Source: Candidatus Sulfotelmatobacter sp. (GTDB taxonomy: Bacteria; Acidobacteriota; Terriglobia; Terriglobales; Acidobacteriaceae). Taken from it: 6,852 nucleotides of DNA. The DNA is taken from assembly GCA_030040725.1 (NCBI GenBank), contig JASHTD010000363.1:1-6852 (forward strand), written 5' to 3'. Within the stretch, counting starts at the first letter, position 1; each line of letters opens with the position of its first letter. The position numbers and the translations under genes were made by a program. A model generated the notes under the pieces. It saw only the letters and a program-made list of their open reading frames with translations, had not been told where the DNA came from and made no database searches. Below are positions 1 through 5,379 of the stretch, in pieces.

Positions 1-2
1 GC

Positions 3-896
3 AATCTGCTGGAGAACGCCCCCACCGACTGGGATCGGCGGGCCATCACCCGCGTCATGATTGAAGAGATGCGGCATGGCTGGCAGATGTGCGCCCTGCT
101 GGTCGATCACTTCGGATATTCGGGTAAAGTCGAAGCGCAGAAAATGCTGGAGCGGCGCGCGTTTGAGAATAAGCGCCTGCTGGGCGCGTTCAATGTCGAT
201 GTCGATAATTGGATGGACTTTTTCACCTATACCGATTTTGTTGACCGCGACGGAAAATTCCAGCTGCAGATGCTGAAGTACTCGGCCTTTGCGCCGCTGG
301 GGCGGTCGATGTCGTACATGCTGCGCGAAGAAGCGTTTCACATGGGGACGGGCAACGACGGCATCCGGCGTGTGGTGGAAGCGGGCGTGCTGCCGGCGTG
401 GCTGATTCAGAAGTACCTGAATAAGTGGATTTCGAGTTCGTACGATCTGTTTGGAACCGATCATTCCTCGTCGGCGCACTGGGCGTACGTTTGGGGCGTA
501 AAAGGCCGTTATGACGAGCCGAAAAACGACAAGGCAGCCGACCTGGACGATCTCAACGATTACAACCGCCATCTTTATCGCGACGAAGTTGCCGGGCTGA
601 TCGAGCGCTTCAATAATTCGCTCAAGCCGGCCGAACCGAAGCTTTACGCGCCGGATATCAAGTTCAATCGATTTATTGGGCGCTGGGCGAACCAGAAATT
701 CCACGCCAAGACGGGCGAACCGCTCGATGATCGGGCGTATGAAGAGCACGTGAAGGAATACATGCCGGGGCCAGCGGACCGGAAACTGTTGCTCGACATC
801 ATCGAGACGGAAAAGAAATGGATTGCGGAAAAGACCGGCGCACGCGACCCGCTGGCGTCGATTGGAGAAGTAAGAAAGTCTGCAATCAATTTGTAG
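3..896 (+). CDS. boxB: Benzoyl-CoA 2,3-epoxidase oxygenase subunit (BoxB-type), 5'-truncated
   Basis: BoxB is the di-iron oxygenase component that converts benzoyl-CoA to 2,3-epoxybenzoyl-CoA using O2 and electrons from the reductase BoxA, in the cytoplasm. The reading frame is open from the window edge at base 3, so the 297 codons seen are the C-terminal part; BoxB proteins are about 470 residues. The ATG at 57 is internal: family-like sequence (LLENAPTDWDRR) runs upstream of it. Two ExxH iron-ligand motifs are visible, in EEMRH (63-77) and EEAFH (327-341), 88 residues apart. This fits the ligand spacing I recall for Azoarcus BoxB (E150/H153 and E240/H243). An Asp in FVDRDGKF (about 243) fits the remaining ligand. 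Other family stretches are LLGAFNVDVDNW, KYSAFAPLGRSMSYMLR and AHWAYVWGVKGRYDEP. The gene ends 42 nt before the crotonase gene in the same direction. PaaA-type epoxidases are the nearest alternative, but the close match to BoxB makes this unlikely. Confidence 0.9.
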   Translation, partial: NLLENAPTDWDRRAITRVMIEEMRHGWQMCALLVDHFGYSGKVEAQKMLERRAFENKRLLGAFNVDVDNWMDFFTYTDFVDRDGKFQLQMLKYSAFAPLGRSMSYMLREEAFHMGTGNDGIRRVVEAGVLPAWLIQKYLNKWISSSYDLFGTDHSSSAHWAYVWGVKGRYDEPKNDKAADLDDLNDYNRHLYRDEVAGLIERFNNSLKPAEPKLYAPDIKFNRFIGRWANQKFHAKTGEPLDDRAYEEHVKEYMPGPADRKLLLDIIETEKKWIAEKTGARDPLASIGEVRKSAINL

Positions 897-918
897 CGCA
901 ACGATTCACCGCGGAGTT

Positions 919-937
919 CACAGAGGACACAGCGAGG
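919..937 (+). repeat. Short imperfect direct repeat in the boxB-hydratase spacer
   Basis: The 42-nt spacer contains CACAGAGG (919-926) followed by CACAGCGAGG (928-937). It resembles the purine-rich CACAGAGGACACAGAGG-type sequences scattered between genes in some soil bacteria, which is a recollection rather than a search result. The first unit supplies AGAGGA (922-927), the best Shine-Dalgarno candidate for the ATG at 939, with an 11-nt gap. The second unit abuts the ATG and is too close to serve. Confidence 0.35.
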
Positions 938-938
938 G

Positions 939-1724
939 ATGGCAACAACGGTACAGACAACGTTTAGCAGGCTGTCGGTTGAATTGGTGCGGTCATGCGC
1001 GCGGATCGCGCTTCGGAACCCGCCTCTGAACGTTATTGATATTCCGATGATGGAAGAGCTAGTGGAAGCGCTGGCCGTCATTGAGCAGCGGAGCGATGTG
1101 TCAGTGGTCGTCCTGACTGGGGAAGGGGGGAGTTTTTCTGCTGGGGTCAACGTTGCGGATCACACCGTCGACAAAATCGAATCGATGCTGGAGAAGTTTA
1201 ATGCGGTGATTCGAGCTGTGGTTGCGACGAAAAAAGTCACGATTGCCGCGGTTTACGGGAATTGTCTGGGCGGCGGGGCGGAACTCGCTATGGTTTGCGA
1301 CATGGTGTACACCAGTGCATCGGCGAAATGGGGATTTCCTGAGATCAAGTTGGGATGCTTTCCTCCGGTAGCATGCACGGCGTTGGCCGGACTGGTCGGG
1401 CAAAAGCGTGCGGCAGAACTGATTTTGACAGGCCGTATGATCGATGGAATGGAAGCGGCTCAAATCGGCTTGGCGTGTTGCGCGTCGGAGGATGAGAAGT
1501 TGAAGGCAGCGGTCGAGAGCAGGATTGAGGAAGTGCTTCGGTTGAGCCCGGCAGCTCTCGCGGTCACAAAAAAGGCCTGTTACGCGTGGGATGCAATGCA
1601 TTTCGATAAAGGCTTGGCGCGGGCGGAAAAGATTTATCTGGAAGAGCTAATGAAGACGGTGGACGTGCACGAAGGGATTCGCGCGTTCATGGAGAAGCGC
1701 ACGCCGAAGTGGGCAGGAAAATAA
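939..1724 (+). CDS. Crotonase-family acyl-CoA hydratase, similar to cyclohexa-1,5-diene-1-carbonyl-CoA hydratase
   Basis: A complete 261-residue enoyl-CoA hydratase/isomerase. The oxyanion-hole segments are SFSAGVNV (residues 65-72) and NCLGGGAELAMVCD (108-121). Both acid/base glutamates of hydratases are present: E115 in GGAEL and E135 in WGFPEIKLG, matching E144 and E164 of rat crotonase. The segments after the first oxyanion motif (VADHTVDKIESML) and after the second Glu (GCFPPVAC) resemble Dch, the anaerobic dienoyl-CoA hydratase (Thauera form about 258 residues), more than fatty-acid hydratases; this comparison is from memory. It is not a classical BoxC, which is about 550 residues. It may hydrate a ring-derived CoA ester in the pathway of its neighbours, but the substrate is not proven. 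The start at 939 has AGAGGA at 922-927 upstream. The stop codon (1722-1724) overlaps a mini-ORF start as TAATG. Confidence 0.85.
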   Translation: MATTVQTTFSRLSVELVRSCARIALRNPPLNVIDIPMMEELVEALAVIEQRSDVSVVVLTGEGGSFSAGVNVADHTVDKIESMLEKFNAVIRAVVATKKVTIAAVYGNCLGGGAELAMVCDMVYTSASAKWGFPEIKLGCFPPVACTALAGLVGQKRAAELILTGRMIDGMEAAQIGLACCASEDEKLKAAVESRIEEVLRLSPAALAVTKKACYAWDAMHFDKGLARAEKIYLEELMKTVDVHEGIRAFMEKRTPKWAGK

Positions 1725-1816
1725 TGGCACTGAAAAAGCAGGTTCCTCACCGGTCCTTCGGACCAGTTCGGAATGACATCCCTTTTATGCTCGCCGCAAC
1801 CCTCGTTCTGAGATGA
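1724..1816 (+). other. Possible 30-codon coupling mini-ORF between hydratase and rhodanese
   Basis: Its ATG at 1724-1726 shares a base with the hydratase stop (TAATG), and its TGA at 1814-1816 overlaps the rhodanese start as ATGA. An AGGA at 1715-1718 lies 5 nt before the ATG, a good Shine-Dalgarno position. The peptide starts MALKKQV and contains HRSFGPVRND, which is simply the palindromic repeat read in one frame. The rhodanese has no Shine-Dalgarno sequence of its own, so termination-reinitiation through this frame could deliver ribosomes to it. The peptide itself need not be functional, and chance is possible. Confidence 0.25.
1736..1778 (+). repeat. Dispersed palindromic intergenic repeat, copy 1
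   Basis: Copy 1 runs from AAGCAGGTTCCTC to CGGAATGACA. The centre is a perfect hairpin, GGTCC-TTC-GGACC (1752-1764). It aligns without gaps to copy 2 at 32 of 41 positions and shares both ends with the shorter copy 3, all in the same orientation. A T-rich stretch follows only loosely (CCCTTTTA, 1780-1787), so I do not call it a terminator. Such REP-like elements are commonly genome-wide; Acidobacteriota carry very similar sequences, as I recall. Confidence 0.8.
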
Positions 1817-2136
1817 ATTACGAGATTAATCCGGAAGAAGTGAAGGCGAAGCTTGATCGAGGTGATGATTTCACGCTGATTGATGTGCGCGAGCCATGGG
1901 AGTTTGAGCGCTCCTATATCGATGGCGCGAAACTGATGCCGATGGGCGATGTGCCGTCGAGGGCACATCAGGAACTGGATCCGGAAGATCACATAGTCGT
2001 GATCTGCCATCACGGAGTGCGTTCGATGAATGTAACGGCCTGGCTGCGGCAGCAGGGATTCGAAAAAGCGCAATCGATGCGCGGCGGGATCGACGCATGG
2101 TCGCGGCAAGTGGATCGAAGCGTGCCGACGTATTAG
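1813..2136 (+). CDS. Single-domain rhodanese (MoeZ/ThiF-associated type)
   Basis: A complete 107-residue rhodanese domain and nothing else. It has the N-terminal LIDVREPWEFE signature (residues 22-32). The active-site loop is CHHGVRS (65-71), with C65 as the persulfide-carrying cysteine. The C-terminal signature is GGIDAWSRQVD followed by SVPTY. This loop and ending match the rhodanese domain usually fused to the C-terminus of MoeB/MoeZ/ThiF sulfur-carrier activating proteins (from memory), so sulfur transfer is more likely than cyanide detoxification. Its place just before a xanthine-oxidase-family operon raises the possibility that it supplies sulfur for the molybdenum cofactor or its sulfido ligand; this is inference from position. 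The ATG at 1813 is the first start after an in-frame TGA at 1774-1776. No Shine-Dalgarno sequence is visible. Confidence 0.9.
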   Translation: MNYEINPEEVKAKLDRGDDFTLIDVREPWEFERSYIDGAKLMPMGDVPSRAHQELDPEDHIVVICHHGVRSMNVTAWLRQQGFEKAQSMRGGIDAWSRQVDRSVPTY

Positions 2137-2160
2137 AGGAAGTGAAAGTACCGGCATGAG

Positions 2161-2201
2161 GCGGGTTTCTCACGAGGCCTTCGGCTCGATTCGGAATGAC
2201 A
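2161..2201 (+). repeat. Dispersed palindromic intergenic repeat, copy 2
   Basis: Copy 2 of the CGGAATGACA-ending repeat, lying 24 nt after the rhodanese stop. The hairpin is CGAGGCC-TTC-GGCTCG (2173-2188) with one bulged G. Against copy 1, the third base pair out from the loop changes from T-A to G-C on both sides, which fits selection or origin as a structured element. It is open in the same frame as the other copies (HEAFGSIRND). That frame starts at ATG 2156 and runs past the hcrC start to a TAA at 2273-2275. Confidence 0.8.
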
Positions 2202-2213
2202 AGGCGTCAAGTA

Positions 2214-2241
2214 TTGCTCGTAGCTCAGAGCTCCTAGCTCC
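2214..2241 (+). repeat. Four imperfect tandem heptamers abutting the hcrC start codon
   Basis: Four consecutive 7-nt units can be read: TTGCTCG, TAGCTCA, GAGCTCC and TAGCTCC. They share GCTC at positions 3-6 and end 2 nt before the hcrC ATG. They occupy the position where a Shine-Dalgarno sequence would be and are CTCC-rich, so they resemble the anti-Shine-Dalgarno end of 16S rRNA rather than its complement. Unit number could vary by slippage, but nothing here shows that it does. Confidence 0.6.
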
Positions 2242-2243
2242 TT

Positions 2244-2735
2244 ATGAAAAAAGAACTCGTCGAACTCAAGGTTAACGGCCGCGATCACGAGCTGGCTATC
2301 GAGCCGAGCGCATTGCTGCTGGATGTGTTGCGGCAGGATTTGCAGCTGACCGGGTCGAAGCGCGGCTGCGACGATTCTTCCTGCGGTGCGTGCACGGTGC
2401 TCATCGATGGCGTCGCCATGCTTTCATGCACGCTGCTGGCGGCAAGTTGCGAGGGGCAGGAGATCACGACCATCGAAGGCGTGAGCGAGCACGGCAGCCT
2501 GGCGGCCATTCAAAAAGCTTACGGAGACTGGGGCGGAGCGCAGTGCGGTTATTGCACCCCGGGATTTGTCATGACGGTGAAGTCTCTCCTAGCGGAAAAT
2601 CCCGATCCGACGGAGGAAGATGTTCGCCAGGCATTGAGCAGCAATCTTTGCCGCTGCACCGGCTACAACCAGATGTATGAGGCGATCCGGGCGGCGGTTG
2701 CGGCGGAACGGGAAGGAATTGCGGCGGCGAAGTGA
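2244..2735 (+). CDS. hcrC: 4-hydroxybenzoyl-CoA reductase, [2Fe-2S] (gamma) subunit
   Basis: The small iron-sulfur subunit of a xanthine-oxidase-family enzyme, 163 residues, the usual length. It carries electrons between the FAD/[4Fe-4S] subunit and the molybdenum site. The N-terminal plant-ferredoxin-type cluster has C42, C47, C50 and C62 (GCDDSSCGAC, then SC). The C-terminal helical cluster has C101 and C104 (CGYCTPG) and C136 and C138 (LCRCTGY). All eight cysteines are present. Assignment to the 4-hydroxybenzoyl-CoA reductase rather than another family member rests on the partner subunit at 5376-6359 and on the C-A-B gene order, the same as in Thauera as I recall. The ATG at 2244 follows an in-frame TAG at 2235 and is the only sensible start. 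No Shine-Dalgarno sequence is seen; the heptamer tract lies there instead. Confidence 0.92.
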   Translation: MKKELVELKVNGRDHELAIEPSALLLDVLRQDLQLTGSKRGCDDSSCGACTVLIDGVAMLSCTLLAASCEGQEITTIEGVSEHGSLAAIQKAYGDWGGAQCGYCTPGFVMTVKSLLAENPDPTEEDVRQALSSNLCRCTGYNQMYEAIRAAVAAEREGIAAAK

Positions 2736-2812
2736 TCCGCTGGGAAAAGCAGATTCCTCGCTTTGCTCGGAATGACAAATCATTTGTGGCTTCAAACAGC
2801 GTTCGTGAATGA
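2732..2812 (+). other. Possible 26-codon coupling mini-ORF between hcrC and hcrA
   Basis: A GTG at 2732-2734 overlaps the hcrC stop as GTGA. The frame stays open across repeat copy 3 and ends at TGA 2810-2812, overlapping the hcrA start as ATGA. The layout repeats the one at 1724-1816. The peptide includes KQIPRFARND, the same frame of the repeat as in copies 1 and 2. The hcrA start has no clear Shine-Dalgarno sequence, so reinitiation from this frame is a plausible way to translate it. Evidence is positional only. Confidence 0.22.
2745..2777 (+). repeat. Dispersed palindromic intergenic repeat, copy 3 (short form)
   Basis: The short form of the repeat, from AAAAGCAGATTCC to CGGAATGACA, with a compact centre TCGCTTTGCT in place of the longer hairpin of copies 1 and 2. 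The outer arms TTCC and GGAA pair, and an inner GC-TTT-GC can form. It starts 9 nt after the hcrC stop. Its reverse strand gives the SFRAKRGIC-type peptide often seen in spurious ORFs of repeat-rich genomes. Confidence 0.8.
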
Positions 2813-5379
2813 ATAACGGATTCTCCATCATCGGCAAGCGCACCGCGCTAGTTGACGCGGCCGAGAAAACTACCGGCGCGGGGAAGTACACCGACGATCT
2901 CAGCGTATCTGGAATGCTGACCGGCAAGATTCTGCATTCACCGTACCCACATGCACGAATTAGAAGCATCGACACGAGCCGCGCCGAGCAACTCGATGGA
3001 GTGGTCACGGTTGCGATCGGCAAAGACGCCCCCAACCCTTTTGGCATTCTTCCCGTAGGCCATGATGAGCATGCGCTGGCGGTCGATAAAGTTCGCTATG
3101 TGGGCGACAACGTGGCCTGCGTGGTTGCCGTTTCGGAGGCGATTGCCGAAAAAGCGCTGGAACTGATCGACGTGGATTATGAGGTGCTGCCGGCTTATTT
3201 CGATCCGGAAGAGTCGATGAAGGCGCAGGCCGATTTCATCCACGAGAATAAGCCGGGCAATATCGAAAAAGATTATCACCACGTTTTTGGCGACCCCGGG
3301 AAAGGATTCTCCGACGCCAACCAAATCGCTGAGGCCCGCTTCATCGCGGGCGAGGTCACACACGCGGCGATGGAGCCGCACTCCACGCTGGCATCGTTCG
3401 AACTGGATCCTCATACCGGCAAGATGGGTCGCCTGACCGTCTGGTCTTCGACCCAAGTTCCTTATTATTTGCAGCACAAGTTGTCGCTCGTGCTCGAAAT
3501 GCCGATGCAGCAGATTCGCGTGATCAAGCCCCTCGTCGGCGGAGGATTCGGCGGCAAGAGCGAAGTGATTCCGCTGGAGATCATCGCTGCGGTAGCAGCT
3601 CGCAAAGCGAGAGCTCCCGTGAAGATCACTTACACGCGCGAAGAAGTATTCTGGGCGCATCGCGGACGGCCGCGGACGATTGTCGACCTCAAGACCGGTG
3701 TCAAAAACGATGGCCGCATCACCGCCGTGAAGGCGCGCGTAGTACAGGACGGTGGAGGGTATTGCTCGTACGGCGTGGTAACTATTCTTTATTCCGGTGC
3801 GCTGCTCGGTGCGCTCTATGACATTCCGAACATTCAATATGACGGCTACCGCGTGCTTACCAACAAGCCGGCGTGCGGCGCCATGCGTGGGCATGGGACG
3901 GTCAACGTTCGCTTCGCGTTTGAATCGCAACTCGACGAACTAGCGGCGAAGATTGCAATGGATCCGGCAGAGGTTCGCCGTCGAAATCTGCTCATGCCGC
4001 CGTGCATCACGGTGAATGGATTGCGGGTGCAGAGTTACGGATTGCCCGAATGCATTGAAAAAACCGTCGAGCGTTCGGGATGGAAGCAACGCAAAGGCAA
4101 ACTGCCCAGGGGACGCGGATTGGGCATCGCATGCAGTCACTATGTAAGTGGGGCTGCGAATTCGATTATTCGTTCCGATATGCCGCACTCGACGGTGAAT
4201 ATCAAGATCGACCGGGACGGCGGGGTTGTCGTTTACACGGGCGCGTCGGAAATCGGCCAGGGTTCCGACACTATGGTTGCGCAGATTGCCGCCGAAGTGC
4301 TGGGCTGTTCTCTCGGCCGCGTGCGCGTGATCGCTGCCGATACCGATCTGACGCCGATTGATCTTGGTTCGTATTCCAGTCGCGTCACATTCATGAACGG
4401 GAACGCTACTCTGCGGGCAGCCGACGAGGTGAAAAAGCTGATTGCTGCAGCGGCCGCAAAGAAAATGAACTGTGCTCCGGAAGAACTTATCTTTCGTCAC
4501 GATGTGGTGAAAAAGCGAGATACGCAAGCTGGGCGCGATGGCACCGGTGCCACACAGGAAGGCCCAAGTGTTTCAGGACGGGTGGAAGGTCAGATTCTCC
4601 GCGGCTCTTTGCAGCAGAAACGAAAAGAGGAAGGTCCGAAAGACTGGATGAGCTTTGAAGAAGCCGTGGTCGCGGCCATCGATTTTCATGGGGCGCTGAC
4701 GGGCACCGGTTCTTACGCGCCACCACCGGAGGCGCGCGGAGGCAAGCATAAAGGCGGCGGAGTCGGGCCTTCACCGGCATATTCGTACTCGGCGCAGGTC
4801 GCGGAAGTGAGCGTCGACGAAGAAACTGGGGAAGTGACAGTCCACAAGGTCTGGGCGGCGCATGATTGCGGACGCGCGCTGAATCCGGTTTCCGTAGAGG
4901 GCCAGATCATCGGTTCGGTCTGGATGGGCATGGGCCAGGCTTTGGCCGAAGAAATGGTCTGGAAAGATGGCATGCTGATGAATCCCGGGTTGCTCGAATA
5001 TCGCAGCCCGTCGTCGATTGAATCGCCGGAGGTCGAACCGATCATTGTGGAGAGTGTCGACCCGGAAGGACCGTTTGGGGCGAAGGAATGCAGCGAAGGA
5101 TCACTGGCGGCGACAATTCCGGCGATTGCAAATGCGATTTACGATGCGGTCGGCGTGCGCTTGCATGAATCGCCGTTTACGCCCGAGCGCGTGCTGGCGG
5201 CGTTGCGCGCGAAGAAAAAGGAAAAAGCTTTGAATCTGACGGAAGGCGTCGATCCAACCGATCCGGTCCGCTTTCGCGAGCATGGCGGTTCGTTGTGCTT
5301 TAAAAGCAGAGGACCGCAGCGGCATGCGCTCGATCCGGCGCACCGGCAGGCGCCTGCTTCTGCGGGAGGTGCGGATTGA
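2809..5379 (+). CDS. hcrA: 4-hydroxybenzoyl-CoA reductase, molybdenum (alpha) subunit, enlarged
   Basis: The catalytic molybdopterin subunit, which removes the ring hydroxyl of 4-hydroxybenzoyl-CoA to give benzoyl-CoA. An N-terminal hammerhead domain starts at GKRTALVDAAEKTTG (residues 9-23). Cofactor-binding segments follow: EPHST (189-193), VGGGFGGK (243-250), ACGAMRGHG (355-363) and GASEIGQGSDT (478-488). The catalytic Glu is E763 in GPFGAKECSEG (754-764). There is no AYxCSFR motif, so it is not a form I CO dehydrogenase. At 856 residues it is longer than Thauera HcrA (about 769, from memory). The surplus is mainly a charged, Gly-rich insertion at about residues 566-612 and a tail at about 800-856. 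The ATG at 2809 follows an in-frame TGA at 2806; no good Shine-Dalgarno sequence is seen. The stop overlaps the hcrB start as TTGA. Substrate assignment depends on the HcrB neighbour; an HCR-like enzyme for a related hydroxyaryl-CoA cannot be excluded. Confidence 0.9.
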   Translation: MNNGFSIIGKRTALVDAAEKTTGAGKYTDDLSVSGMLTGKILHSPYPHARIRSIDTSRAEQLDGVVTVAIGKDAPNPFGILPVGHDEHALAVDKVRYVGDNVACVVAVSEAIAEKALELIDVDYEVLPAYFDPEESMKAQADFIHENKPGNIEKDYHHVFGDPGKGFSDANQIAEARFIAGEVTHAAMEPHSTLASFELDPHTGKMGRLTVWSSTQVPYYLQHKLSLVLEMPMQQIRVIKPLVGGGFGGKSEVIPLEIIAAVAARKARAPVKITYTREEVFWAHRGRPRTIVDLKTGVKNDGRITAVKARVVQDGGGYCSYGVVTILYSGALLGALYDIPNIQYDGYRVLTNKPACGAMRGHGTVNVRFAFESQLDELAAKIAMDPAEVRRRNLLMPPCITVNGLRVQSYGLPECIEKTVERSGWKQRKGKLPRGRGLGIACSHYVSGAANSIIRSDMPHSTVNIKIDRDGGVVVYTGASEIGQGSDTMVAQIAAEVLGCSLGRVRVIAADTDLTPIDLGSYSSRVTFMNGNATLRAADEVKKLIAAAAAKKMNCAPEELIFRHDVVKKRDTQAGRDGTGATQEGPSVSGRVEGQILRGSLQQKRKEEGPKDWMSFEEAVVAAIDFHGALTGTGSYAPPPEARGGKHKGGGVGPSPAYSYSAQVAEVSVDEETGEVTVHKVWAAHDCGRALNPVSVEGQIIGSVWMGMGQALAEEMVWKDGMLMNPGLLEYRSPSSIESPEVEPIIVESVDPEGPFGAKECSEGSLAATIPAIANAIYDAVGVRLHESPFTPERVLAALRAKKKEKALNLTEGVDPTDPVRFREHGGSLCFKSRGPQRHALDPAHRQAPASAGGAD
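4539..4552. repeat. 14-bp perfect palindrome inside the hcrA insertion
   Basis: TGGCACCGGTGCCA is its own reverse complement. It lies within the part of hcrA encoding the extra segment at about residues 566-612, which ordinary family members lack. An in-frame palindrome within a family-atypical insertion suggests that a small dispersed element may have entered the gene without breaking the frame. The palindrome is seen directly; its origin is inference. Confidence 0.5.
5364..5370 (+). promoter_or_regulatory. Strong ribosome binding site for hcrB, deciding a TTG start
   Basis: GGGAGGT ends 5 nt before the TTG at 5376 and sits inside the last codons of hcrA. It is by far the best Shine-Dalgarno sequence in the window and fixes the hcrB start. 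The TTGA overlap with the hcrA stop also indicates translational coupling. Confidence 0.8.

Noticed and set aside
61..276. Small + strand ORF nested in boxB
   Set aside because: It is an out-of-frame shadow of boxB with no motif and no ribosome binding site.
57..896. A complete 279-residue protein starting at ATG 57
   Set aside because: The frame is open to the window edge and the upstream codons match the BoxB family, so this ATG is internal and the gene is truncated.
644..1601. Overlapping antisense ORFs across the boxB end and the hydratase gene
   Set aside because: The + strand genes have clear motifs throughout, and the antisense translations look like random composition.
939..1724. 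Naming the crotonase gene boxC
   Set aside because: It is about half the length of BoxC and lacks the long N-terminal region; its closest resemblance is to Dch-type hydratases.
1752..1787. Repeat copy 1 hairpin as an intrinsic terminator
   Set aside because: The hairpin is good, but no U-run follows directly; the nearest T-rich stretch is 19 nt further on and short. The same element recurs in two more spacers of the same gene run.
2589..3047. Antisense ORF containing a CHSEQSEES-type peptide
   Set aside because: That peptide is repeat copy 3 read on the reverse strand, a frequent source of false ORFs; the rest is antisense to hcrC and hcrA.
2938..3930. Long antisense ORF (330 codons) across hcrA
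   Set aside because: It lies wholly opposite a gene with intact family motifs, and its translation has no recognisable domain. Long antisense frames are common in GC-rich coding DNA.
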